Source of the DNA: Rhodothermales bacterium
Lineage (GTDB): Bacteria; Bacteroidota; Rhodothermia; Rhodothermales; Bin80
NCBI GenBank assembly: GCA_951812585.1
Contig: OX638318.1
Coordinates: forward strand, 896,819-960,818
Direction of reading: 5' to 3'
Length of the DNA stretch: 64,000 nucleotides
A program made the position numbers and the translations under genes. The notes beneath the pieces were generated by a model, which saw nothing but the letters and a program-made list of their open reading frames with translations, made no database searches and was not told the origin of the DNA. Shown here piece by piece: positions 38,832 to 47,266 of the stretch; the stretch's first letter is position 1; every line of letters begins with the position of its first letter.

Positions 38832-39536
38832 TTATCGGACACCGGTCATGGCGAAGATCAAGATGTTGGTGCCCATTCGCAACGCCTGATCGCGCACTTC
38901 CGGCGGATTGTCATGCACCGAGGGTGGCTCCCATCCGTCCCCGAGGTCGCTTTCATGCGTATAGAATACGCACAAGCGTCCCTGCTCGTCGAACAGCCCA
39001 AAGCCCTGGCTTGGATTCCCGTCGTGCTCATGGATCTTCGGCAGTCCCTCGGGAAACGAATAGTGGGCATGATAGATCGCATGTGCAAAGGGCAATTCCA
39101 CGAATTCCTGATCAGGAAACACCTTCCGCATTTCGCGCCGAATGGCGTCGTCCAGCCCGTAGTTGTCATCAATGTGCAGGAACCCACCATGCTCCAGGTA
39201 GCGTCGCAGTCGGCGGGCTTCGCTGACGGAAAACAGTACGTTGCCATGCCCGGTAAGGTACAGATACGGGTAGGTATAGAGCTTTTCGCTGGTGAGCTGA
39301 ACGACATCGGGCCGCGGCGATACGTTGAGCCGCGTGTTTTCGCGCACATAAGCCAAGAGCTCCGGCAGGGATTGTTCGTCGCTGTACCAGTCGCCCCCAC
39401 CATCGTACTTGACCCGCGCAATGGTGAACGCAAAGTCCTGGGCACTGACGCGGGGCGCCGGCAGGAACAGGGAAAGCAACAGGCAGAGTGCTGCGCCCGC
39501 GCCCAGCGAGTGTTTACGTTGCATCAGGGGAGGCAT
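38832..39536 (-). CDS. DUF4159-domain exported protein
   Basis: 234 residues from ATG 39536; ATG 39524 is an alternative. Signal peptide ending VSAQ. The DUF4159 core contains [44 protein letters not shown] and [14 protein letters not shown]. The fold resembles a flavodoxin/GATase-like sheet; function is unknown. The final part [14 protein letters not shown] is also typical. It ends 20 bases before glyA and is divergent from the TonB gene. Confidence 0.85.
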   Translation of the reverse strand: MPPLMQRKHSLGAGAALCLLLSLFLPAPRVSAQDFAFTIARVKYDGGGDWYSDEQSLPELLAYVRENTRLNVSPRPDVVQLTSEKLYTYPYLYLTGHGNVLFSVSEARRLRRYLEHGGFLHIDDNYGLDDAIRREMRKVFPDQEFVELPFAHAIYHAHYSFPEGLPKIHEHDGNPSQGFGLFDEQGRLCVFYTHESDLGDGWEPPSVHDNPPEVRDQALRMGTNILIFAMTGVR

Positions 39537-39615
39537 CCGGCGGCATGGTTCTTGTATCCAATCAAGAAAGTTTACGTACAGGCAGATACAGTTCACCCTG
39601 TAAACTTTGAATACC

Positions 39616-40389
39616 ATGAAAAAAACTTTCCTTATCGGACGGTTCCTGCAGAGTCATGCAGGCGCATACCGTCACAGCCCGCGCATCGCGGGTGAAGGCA
39701 CGCACCTGTCCCGGGACGTGCTGCAAAAGCGATTCAGCGAGCGCAAGACTCGCTTTCGCATGGAACGCATTCGCTACGCGCTGCATGTGCAGGCCGGACT
39801 AGCTGTTGCATTGCTCCTGATCATTGGCGCTTTCAGCCTCGACTTCCGACCGCGCGGCGCCGAACCGCTCGTGCTGAACAGCCAGGAGGTGGTCACCATG
39901 CAGGAAATTGTCCAGACCCGGCAAGAGCGCAAACCGCCCCCGCCCCCGCGGCCGCCCGTGCCGGTCGAGGTACCCAATGATGTCATCCTGGAGAACGACG
40001 ACTTCATTCTCGGCGATCCGCTTGAGCTGACGATGCTGACGCCGCTGCCTTTGCCCGATGCCGAGCCTGAGGAGGACATTGACGAGCCCTTCATGTTCGT
40101 GGAGCATATGCCAGAGATCATCGGCGGGCAAGCGGCGCTGCTTGCTTCAATCGAGTATCCCATCCTTGCCCAGCGGGCAGGCATAGAAGGCATGGTCGTT
40201 GTTGAAATCACCGTTGAGAAGGACGGAAGCCCTGCGAATCCTGAGGTGATACGGTCCGCCCACGAAGTCCTGGACAAGGAGGCGGTTGAAGCCGTACTGG
40301 AGCAGCGGTTTGAACCCGGTCGGCAGCGGGGCCGTGCAGTGCGTGTGCGCATGGCGATCCCGGTCAAGTTCAGGCTGCAGAACAGTTAG
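39616..40389 (+). CDS. TonB-family energy transducer
   Basis: 257 residues from ATG 39616; the in-frame ATG for residue 50 (39763) is another possible start. One membrane helix at about 58-74 (VQAGLAVALLLIIGAF), a Pro-rich spacer (RKPPPPPRPPVPVEVP), acidic linker, and a TonB C-terminal domain (YPILAQRAGIEGMVVVEITV, then VLDKEAVEAVLEQ and MAIPVKF). It links inner-membrane proton force to outer-membrane receptors such as the copies at 47.3 and 54.6 kb. ExbB and ExbD are not in the window. The stop overlaps that of the convergent FG-GAP gene. Confidence 0.9.
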   Translation: MKKTFLIGRFLQSHAGAYRHSPRIAGEGTHLSRDVLQKRFSERKTRFRMERIRYALHVQAGLAVALLLIIGAFSLDFRPRGAEPLVLNSQEVVTMQEIVQTRQERKPPPPPRPPVPVEVPNDVILENDDFILGDPLELTMLTPLPLPDAEPEEDIDEPFMFVEHMPEIIGGQAALLASIEYPILAQRAGIEGMVVVEITVEKDGSPANPEVIRSAHEVLDKEAVEAVLEQRFEPGRQRGRAVRVRMAIPVKFRLQNS

Positions 40390-43300
40390 CGCAAGCGCAG
40401 GCTTCGACTGAATTCCTCGGGTGCTACAAAGCGCGTGTGGTACTCTTGCCAGTCCCATGCGTGGCGGCGGAAGACCGGGTCGTCTACCAGCGCACCCGGC
40501 TCCGCCGCATACCCCGACTGATCGTGTAATGGCAATGGTCGTACGTACTTGCCCGCGGTCGTGTTCAGGTTGCCATCCTTGACCCAACCGTCTCCAATCA
40601 GAACATAGTCGCGCCGCCAGCCTTCTCGGATGGGCGGTGCTTCGGGGAAGCGCAGGGCCAGCTCATCCCCCGCATTCATAATCACGTAGCGATCATCCAC
40701 TTCGGCCAGGAGTTCGCCGACATCGCCAAAGCGCGTGTAGTACCCGATAAGGTCGCGCCAGATGGGAGCCGTACCTTTCAGCGTGCCGTAGTGCGGAAGC
40801 TCCGGTGAGGACTTGTCCGCTTCCGTGACGAGCGAAAAGCCTCGGTATCGGAGCATTGCGGTGTGGGGCGCGACGCGCGTCCGCGCCGCTTCGTCGCCCG
40901 AAACCTTGGCCGCCCAGTGCAGCGCATCCCAGTAGATCTCTAGGTTCGTGTGCAGGCGCAACCGCCGCGGCGCATCGGGCGCGAAGATGCCTTCCAGATC
41001 AATCAGGACCGTCTTGGCCTTGCCGGACGGAAATCCTAGGTTGGGGTAGACCGTTGTCCAGCTCCCATCCGAGCCTAGGACCTCGAGACGCAAAGGCCTC
41101 GGGGGGTCCTGCGACCCTTGGCTTATAGCCACGTTGATCGAGCTGTCGGTCGGACGGATCCAGCCGCTGGCCACGAGCCAGCTCGCTTCCGGCAGCGCAT
41201 CCCCAAGATCGATCTCTATGAAGTGGTCGCGCGTGATCCCCTGGTAGTCACCCCGACCGAAGTGGTCCAGGTACTGCTCGTCGCGTGCTCGAATGCGGTC
41301 GGACACCTCCGTGCCGGTGTCCGTCACCACGCTCGCGACCGGCTGCAGGGACTGTGTAACGTGAACCCTGAAATCGGGCGGCGGAAATGCAAAGCGCTCG
41401 TCGAGAAATATCTCCGTGCCCACGGGGTGATCCACCACCATGAGCGAGACATGGTCAAAGAAGTGCGTTTCCCACAGTTCGCCCGTGATACGCACATCGT
41501 AAAAGCCATCCACCGCCTGCAGCTGATCTCCACGAATCTTGACCCAGTCCTCCGTGGTCATCACGCCTGCGGTTTGCTGTGCATTGATGCGGAGCCCCAG
41601 CGGAGATCGCCAGATGAAGTCCGTCACGAACTGTACCTCGCTGCCGTTGTGCGTAAACAGCCACGGGCACGACCCGATCAGCCGCTGCTGCGCCGAGATG
41701 ACCTGGTCTGACTGCAAGTCAAACTCCGCCTGAACGGAGCCATTGGGCCATGTGATGCGCGCTACGTCGGCCAACAGGCGGTCGCCCAGCCCAAAGTGCA
41801 GGATGGGCTGCGTGATGGGCTGCTTCTGATACAGTGCGCCCGCACGGAGCTCTACCTCGCCGCCGATGCCGAACGAGTTGATCCGCTGGTCTCCGACCGC
41901 CGCGGCTGCCCGCGGCTTAACCTGCTTCCAGTGATACCCGCGCGGTGCCAGGACCTGCGCCCGGGCTGGTTGTCCTTCCGCGTCCAGCCCGATAAGGTCC
42001 AGTCGACCCGCCTGCCACACCGATGCGATGGCAAAAGCCTGCATATCGGCATCCGCGGCAGCGCGATGAAACGTATAGTCCATATCCTGCAACCAGGCGC
42101 TGCTCTGGCCTTCGCGCGACAGCAAAACGTCCTGGGCACCGTTGTTGTCAAGGTCTGCAACCAGGAGTCGCGAAAATCCGTGCATTTCCGTAGCCAGCGT
42201 CTCCAGATCCCAGCCGTAGCGATAGGTCAGGCGCACGAGGGTGCCGCTCGTGTCCAGGACCATGAGGTCTACCCGGCCATCGCTGTTGCTGTCGGTTACC
42301 GCGAGGTCCTGCACACGCTCAATCGCTGCCGGCGTCTCCCAGTGAGCAAAGCGGCCTTGCCGCTCGTTGCTTAGAAGGTGCAGCACGCCCTGATGGTCCG
42401 CCCAGGCAGCATCCGGGTCGCCGTCGCTGTCCAGGTCGGCCCACACAAAGTTCTTTGGCGCGGGCAAATCCCCAAAGAACTGCATAGGCAAGAAGGTCCC
42501 GTCGCCATTGTTGCGCAGCGTGACCACCTGTCTGCCCGCCAAGATGATGTCCACATCCCCTTCCAGATCAATGTCTGCTGCCCAGACGCCCGTGTACGCA
42601 TCCGCAGTCACCTCGTACGGTAATCCCAGCGCTCCGGTGATGTCAGCAAAAGCTTCCGTGGAATCCTGGGCAATCAGACGGAACCCCTCCGACCCCGCTA
42701 GGGCAAGGTCGGTGCGAAAGTCAAAGTTGTAGTCCAGGCCCGCCACGGCATGGGGGCCGGGCGCACCTGGAAACGGCCATGATTCGCCTCGCAGGGTGGA
42801 CAGTTGGACATCGTCTGCGAAAAAGACTGCCGGCAGCGCATCGTTGCCCAAGGCAAAGGCCGAAATCCACGACGGGAACCGGGCAGTATCCGCCAAAAAT
42901 CGTTCGGTCACGAATTGCAGCGAGTCGTCTTTTGGAGCGGGCACCGGCTGCGGCGTCTCCATGCGCTGCAGGGCCGCCAGCGGATCGGCTACGATCTCTA
43001 TGGGCGCGCGCAGGGATCGCAGGTCCTGCCGGTAGGTCGGTTCGCTCAGCAGCAGGTTGTGCAGAAAGCGGAGCTGCATCAGAGCGCCGTCCGTATCGCC
43101 GGACGCTGCAGCAGCGTAGGCCGCATCCATTTGAGCGATGCTTTCGGGCCCAAGCAGAGCGGTGCGTGTTTCCAGCGCGGTGCGCAGCGACTCCGTAACC
43201 ATGTTTTGCGCAATCTGGGCCCGCAGCGAAGCCAGCAGCAACACGAGGTTGGCGGGTTCAGCCTGGAGCAGTGCCGCCAGCAGCGCGTCGGCTTCCGGAG

Positions 43301-43748
43301 ATACTTCGCCCACCGATTCCCAGAGGGCATAGCGTGCGCGCGTGTTGGAGGAGTCGGCGGTAATCGCCTGGTGCAAAAAGGCCTGACCTTGAGCAGTACG
43401 TCCTTCCCGCAACTCCATAAGCCCCGACAGATACAGGACAGGACTGCTGGCTTCGTCCAGTCGGCGCGCTTCAGCCAGATGGGCGGCGGCGGTTGCCGGG
43501 TCACCGCGGCGCAGGGCCATCAGTGCCAGGTTGGCCCACGCTGCGGGCTCACGGGGTGCGAGTTCGGTCACATAGGTCAGTTTGGCCTGTGCCCGGTTGT
43601 CTTCGCCCACTTCCATCGCCGCGACACCCGAATAGAATGCGGAAACCACCTCGTCGTATTTCGCGGTTCCTGGTGCTGGCACATCAGGGCCGCAGCCAGT
43701 GAGCATCGCGATGCAGAGCACCGCCCCTATGCCAATAGTCCGATTCAT
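40386..43748 (-). CDS. Large lipoprotein with TPR, FG-GAP/VCBS and ASPIC/UnbV regions
   Basis: 1120 residues. Lipobox AMLTGC (Cys19). About residues 30-210 are TPR-like helices (AWANLALMALRRGDPATAAAHL). Residues about 330-600 contain FG-GAP/VCBS repeats (VWADLDSDGDPDAAW, LLVADLDNNGAQDVLLSR, with Ca-binding DxDxDGxxD). An ASPIC/UnbV-like part follows (GGEVELRAGALYQKQ, HFGLGDRLLADVARITWPNG). The C-terminal third is beta-rich and may bind carbohydrate or protein. Such proteins are abundant in Bacteroidota but without known function. Confidence 0.82.
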   Translation of the reverse strand: MNRTIGIGAVLCIAMLTGCGPDVPAPGTAKYDEVVSAFYSGVAAMEVGEDNRAQAKLTYVTELAPREPAAWANLALMALRRGDPATAAAHLAEARRLDEASSPVLYLSGLMELREGRTAQGQAFLHQAITADSSNTRARYALWESVGEVSPEADALLAALLQAEPANLVLLLASLRAQIAQNMVTESLRTALETRTALLGPESIAQMDAAYAAAASGDTDGALMQLRFLHNLLLSEPTYRQDLRSLRAPIEIVADPLAALQRMETPQPVPAPKDDSLQFVTERFLADTARFPSWISAFALGNDALPAVFFADDVQLSTLRGESWPFPGAPGPHAVAGLDYNFDFRTDLALAGSEGFRLIAQDSTEAFADITGALGLPYEVTADAYTGVWAADIDLEGDVDIILAGRQVVTLRNNGDGTFLPMQFFGDLPAPKNFVWADLDSDGDPDAAWADHQGVLHLLSNERQGRFAHWETPAAIERVQDLAVTDSNSDGRVDLMVLDTSGTLVRLTYRYGWDLETLATEMHGFSRLLVADLDNNGAQDVLLSREGQSSAWLQDMDYTFHRAAADADMQAFAIASVWQAGRLDLIGLDAEGQPARAQVLAPRGYHWKQVKPRAAAAVGDQRINSFGIGGEVELRAGALYQKQPITQPILHFGLGDRLLADVARITWPNGSVQAEFDLQSDQVISAQQRLIGSCPWLFTHNGSEVQFVTDFIWRSPLGLRINAQQTAGVMTTEDWVKIRGDQLQAVDGFYDVRITGELWETHFFDHVSLMVVDHPVGTEIFLDERFAFPPPDFRVHVTQSLQPVASVVTDTGTEVSDRIRARDEQYLDHFGRGDYQGITRDHFIEIDLGDALPEASWLVASGWIRPTDSSINVAISQGSQDPPRPLRLEVLGSDGSWTTVYPNLGFPSGKAKTVLIDLEGIFAPDAPRRLRLHTNLEIYWDALHWAAKVSGDEAARTRVAPHTAMLRYRGFSLVTEADKSSPELPHYGTLKGTAPIWRDLIGYYTRFGDVGELLAEVDDRYVIMNAGDELALRFPEAPPIREGWRRDYVLIGDGWVKDGNLNTTAGKYVRPLPLHDQSGYAAEPGALVDDPVFRRHAWDWQEYHTRFVAPEEFSRSLRLR

Positions 43749-44116
43749 GCCGCTTGGCGTATGTGTAAACCCTTCATTCTACTTTATCATGCGCCGCTGG
43801 TTTATGAATCCGACTGCGCGGACTGCCGCGCAGCGCTTTTGGGCGGCAGCCTGCCGCCAGAGACGCCATGCGCACAGCAGGCACCCCATGCTGCACGCCG
43901 CGAAATCACGGTCGGACGCCCATAGGCCGAGCGCGGCGAGAGTCGTACAGGCATGGATCGATACGATGGTCTCAGCGACGAGCTTCCAGCGCATTGTCGT
44001 GAATTATCAATGCCTGGGTTAGCGCGGCACGATGCCCTGGGCACATCTTTCCTTGTGATGGTCCGTATGTGCCTGTCTGCGTGTGTTACCTTTGAACACA
44101 GAGACCTGACCATTCG
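43749..44116. other. Divergent intergenic region
   Basis: Between the FG-GAP lipoprotein (minus) and the serine hydrolase (plus). A 71-codon minus-strand frame at 43779-43994 has some hydrophobic character but no ribosome site or known motif, so it is not called. No promoter motif could be assigned. Confidence 0.35.
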
Positions 44117-45223
44117 ATGATGCCTGCTCCCTTTAGGCTCGTATTCCTTTGCGCCGCAGCCCTTTTGGGTGCGAACGGGGCGTACGGGCAGTACGCCCCG
44201 GCTCCCTATAGCCTGGGCCTTGCCGTAGATTCCGCACAGCAGCACATCGCGGCGTATCTGTCCCGCCAGGCCATTCCTGGCCTGGCGGTCGCCATCATGG
44301 TTGACGGCCGCATCGTGTGGTCCGATGGCTTCGGCTATGCCGATCTGGAGCAGCGCGTCCCGATGTGGCCTACGAGCCGGGTACGTATCGGGAGCGTGTC
44401 CAAGCCGATGGCCTCGGCGGCTGCCATGCGCCTGTGGGATCGGGGACAGCTTGATTTGGATGCGCCGGTGCAGGAGTACGTCCCGTATTTTCCAGAGAAG
44501 CGCTGGCCTGTCACAACGCGCCAGCTTGGCGGACACCTTGGGGGCATACGGCACTACCGGGGAGCGGAGTTCCTTAGCACAACGCCCTATGCCACGGTGC
44601 GCGACGGCGTCGCGATTTTTGCCCAGGATACGCTGATGCACCAGCCGGGCACGCGGTTTCTGTACTCCAGCTACGGATGGAACCTCATCAGCGCGGTCGT
44701 GGAAGGCGCAGCGGGCGCCCCCTTTCTGGAAATAATGCGTCAGGAAGTATTTGAACCGCTTGGTCTTGTGCAGACGGTGGCGGATCACCCGGATAGTCTG
44801 ATCACGCAGCGCGTGCGTTTCTACGAACGCGCTGCAGGGGATGGGTTCATCAATGCGCCCTATGTGGATAACAGCTACAAGTGGGCAGGCGGTGGATTCC
44901 TGTCATCTGTTGAAGATATGGCCCGCTTTGCGCATGCACATCTGGAGGATGGCTACCTTTCTGGCACGGCGCGCGCAATTCTGTTCACCAGCCAGACCAC
45001 TCTGGCCGGCGACCACACCGGATACGGCTTTGGATGGGCGGTGGTGGAGCGCGGGGGCCGGCAATACCTGCAGCATGGCGGCGGCTCCGTGGGGGGATCC
45101 ACGATGCTTATCATGCAGCCGGACACACGGGTCGTGGTCGCAGCCCATGTCAACCTTACAAGTCACAGCGTTGATGCCCTTGCAACGGGCATCGCCATGC
45201 TGTTCGCCGATGCCATGCAGTAG
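44117..45223 (+). CDS. Beta-lactamase-fold serine hydrolase, exported
   Basis: 368 residues, signal peptide ending GAYGQ. Class C/LACTB-like fold: SVSK (93-96) gives the nucleophile Ser93 and general-base Lys96, YSSYGW supplies the tyrosine loop (YSS in place of YxN), and QHGGGSVGG is the third motif. Such enzymes act as peptidases, esterases or transferases and usually not as antibiotic-resistance enzymes. It lies just before repeat copy A; nothing joins it to that module. Confidence 0.87.
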   Translation: MMPAPFRLVFLCAAALLGANGAYGQYAPAPYSLGLAVDSAQQHIAAYLSRQAIPGLAVAIMVDGRIVWSDGFGYADLEQRVPMWPTSRVRIGSVSKPMASAAAMRLWDRGQLDLDAPVQEYVPYFPEKRWPVTTRQLGGHLGGIRHYRGAEFLSTTPYATVRDGVAIFAQDTLMHQPGTRFLYSSYGWNLISAVVEGAAGAPFLEIMRQEVFEPLGLVQTVADHPDSLITQRVRFYERAAGDGFINAPYVDNSYKWAGGGFLSSVEDMARFAHAHLEDGYLSGTARAILFTSQTTLAGDHTGYGFGWAVVERGGRQYLQHGGGSVGGSTMLIMQPDTRVVVAAHVNLTSHSVDALATGIAMLFADAMQ

Positions 45224-45457
45224 CATTGCCGCCAGCTTTTTGCAGACCTGCTGGGCAGTGGCTGTCTGGTGCCGGATGCATGCGCGCCGAAGTCGCCGCG
45301 CAGCGTGCTTACTGCCAGGTTCCTGATACAACAGCCGCCCGTGCCTGAAAGCCGAAGCGATGCGTACCATGTCCTGCCTGCAGTCACCGGTGCCATATCG
45401 CTGCGGCCATCCTGTTCCTCACGAATTTTGGGGCCCATTCCACTGTCGCATGCACCC

Positions 45458-45486
45458 TTCTGCGTGTCCATACGCGACACGCAGAA
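45458..45486. repeat. Perfect 11-bp inverted repeat (copy A)
   Basis: TTCTGCGTGTC, loop catacgc, GACACGCAGAA. Same structure in copy B at 52953-52981. It could be a terminator for the gene upstream or a regulator site in the 390 bases ahead of the exported-protein gene. Confidence 0.6.
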
Positions 45487-45875
45487 GCTCCCAGATCCTG
45501 ACTGAATGCGTACATGTGTCCCTCGGACCTTCGAGGCCGTTAGCCCGTCCGCCGTCTCACCATAGCGATTGCGTACATGTTACCGCGAACCAACAGGAAT
45601 GTCTCGGCGACCCAAGCGAAGTGGCTTTCAGTGCTCAGCGTCCCGGCCACGTGCGCCGATTCCACCGCTTCGCGGTTGTCCTGTCCATCCGCCACTGACG
45701 GTTCGCGGAGACATGGGCTGGTTCACGCTTTATGGCACCGGACTTCCGTACGGCACTTCCTGCCGTATCGCTGAGAGCGCACGTTGCTCCTTCTTCTTCA
45801 CACTCTACCCTGTTTTTTTTTTGCATTGCACTAACTTAACGTGCAACACTGCGGCTGCCATCCTGAGCACCTGCC
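45487..45875. other. Leader region of repeat copy A
   Basis: No gene recognised. It contains two 11-bp direct repeats tgcgtacatgt (45507-45517 and 45570-45580) and a run of ten T about 50 bases before the exported-protein gene. Copy B lacks the segment between the direct repeats and has eight T. Confidence 0.5.
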
Positions 45876-46742
45876 ATGGCCATGCCAATAGACCGAAGGC
45901 TACTTACCGCGCTTAGAGCCGTGCGCCTCCTCGCGGCCCTCCTGCTGCTCCCGATGGTCGCCCAGGCTCAAGAAGCCCCTCCACAGCGACCGACACTTTC
46001 TCCTGGTGTAAGTAGCGATAGCGGATGGGAGTCCAGAAAAGCGTATCTGCAGGACCAAGGAACACTCGATGACGCGCTTAAGATACGAGAGCTCTTAGCA
46101 GAACGGGCAGTGCTCCATGGTCGCACCATGACCGACAGTCACTACGACTTCCTTGGATACTTGGCAGCGGGACTAGTCATTGAAGGGTACACGTTCGATC
46201 TGATCTCGCGCTTGAAGAACGCCGGAATCGATATCGTAAGCAACAGATACCTCATCCAAGGCGAACGACTTACTGCTGCACAGTGGTCAACGCTTTATGA
46301 GCTCACTGTCATTGCCTCTATCGTAGATCGATATGACTCGTGGCTGCCCCGTGACGGATTCCTATCGAGCCTTGTACTGGAGGTGCATGAAGTGCTCATT
46401 GGCAGCGTTGACAGCAAGTACATAATCGTGCGGCTGAAGTCCGGAAAACTGCCAAGTGGAAATATCACGCGCTCCACAATTGACTTCAACGGTCAAATAG
46501 GAGAAACCTACGCATTCTACCTTTCCAATAGATTCTACCGTTTTGCGGTGGAATACTTCCAAGTTTTTATGTACCCGCTTATAATTGATCCTGCCTTCGT
46601 TGCTCGCGATCCTGACCGGAATCGAAGGTATTATTTGTGGGGGGCGGGTCGACTCCAAGGCAACGCAAAAGGTACATTAGACCTCGCTGAAGTGGATAAA
46701 ATGCGGAGAATCGGCACGCTGATCCGGTCCCATACTCAGTAA
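45876..46742 (+). CDS. Exported protein of the receptor module, copy A
   Basis: 288 residues with a Sec signal peptide (RLLAALLLLPMVAQAQ). No family recognised. The middle is helical, the C-terminal half beta-rich (SLVLEVHEVLIGSVDSKYIIV, RSTIDFNGQIGETYAFYL). Residues 1-112 are identical to copy B, but about 113-145 and later positions differ (NAGIDIVSNRYLIQGERLTA versus DAGIDIARISYLADGERTSF). It precedes the micro-ORFs and receptor on the same strand, so it may be a periplasmic or surface partner of the receptor. Confidence 0.7.
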   Translation: MAMPIDRRLLTALRAVRLLAALLLLPMVAQAQEAPPQRPTLSPGVSSDSGWESRKAYLQDQGTLDDALKIRELLAERAVLHGRTMTDSHYDFLGYLAAGLVIEGYTFDLISRLKNAGIDIVSNRYLIQGERLTAAQWSTLYELTVIASIVDRYDSWLPRDGFLSSLVLEVHEVLIGSVDSKYIIVRLKSGKLPSGNITRSTIDFNGQIGETYAFYLSNRFYRFAVEYFQVFMYPLIIDPAFVARDPDRNRRYYLWGAGRLQGNAKGTLDLAEVDKMRRIGTLIRSHTQ

Positions 46743-46772
46743 CCTGCTCCCGAAGCTGAACAAGGAAGTGCA

Positions 46773-46844
46773 ATGCTGTTCAGCTATGCCGCGCTGCTCA
46801 AAGCAGAGCCTTACTCACAGCAAATCTTTAGGTGTTGCCGATGA
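46773..46844 (+). CDS. 23-residue micro-ORF, copy A
   Basis: MLFSYAALLKAEPYSQQIFR followed by CCR, with AAGGAAG 5-6 bases before the ATG. Its TGA overlaps the next ATG (ATGA). Copy B keeps it (54211-54282) with two substitutions. Perhaps a leader peptide coupling translation to the next frame. Confidence 0.4.
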   Translation: MLFSYAALLKAEPYSQQIFRCCR

Positions 46845-47023
46845 CCACTACTCTTCGCGAGCTTGCCGGCCAGGCTGCCGCAGCGATCCTTCTGGCAATA
46901 GCATGCGTCGCTACTTATGCATACCAGTCATCGGATCCGCTGCGATGGTTTATCGACTGCGACGCAGCAGCAGGTGATTCAGAGGTTAAGGGGCCTTACA
47001 CAAGAACACGAGGTCTGGAATGA
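46841..47023 (+). CDS. Small hydrophobic peptide, copy A
   Basis: 60 residues. A hydrophobic helix (AAAAILLAIACVATYAY) near the N terminus suggests a membrane or lipoprotein-like peptide. Start overlaps the micro-ORF stop. In copy B the frame is altered by a tandem 14-bp duplication and then runs into unrelated sequence, so this is either degrading or one part of a variable cassette. Function unknown. Confidence 0.35.
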   Translation: MTTTLRELAGQAAAAILLAIACVATYAYQSSDPLRWFIDCDAAAGDSEVKGPYTRTRGLE

Positions 47024-47266
47024 AACAGATCACTGGCGAGTCGTGCTCTTTATGGATGTGGTGCGCCCCTTGCCAAAAATTACATCAGCTATCAATGGTA
47101 CCATCGTATGGCTTCTGTGTAGATCTCCTCAGGTGAGGCGGGCGTACAACCGGCAACTTCAGTGGATCGACGCAGCGGGTCCGGTGGAGGAGATTGCTGC
47201 GAATCCTTGCCACCATGGCAGTGCGAACGAACGATGGTCACATACACTATCAGCGGATGCGCACCC

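Noticed and set aside
43802-44788. 328-codon minus-strand frame across the serine hydrolase start
   Set aside because: It is antisense to a clear beta-lactamase-fold gene and has Arg/His-rich composition typical of shadows.
45792-45860. T-run followed by TTGCAC...GTGCAA as intrinsic terminator
   Set aside because: The T-run precedes the hairpin on the plus strand, and on the minus strand the tail would be A-rich, so the order is wrong for a terminator in either direction.
47020-47136. 38-codon frame with WCAPCQKLH, resembling a thioredoxin active site
   Set aside because: Too short for a thioredoxin fold, no flanking thioredoxin sequence in other frames, and absent from repeat copy B. The motif is probably chance.
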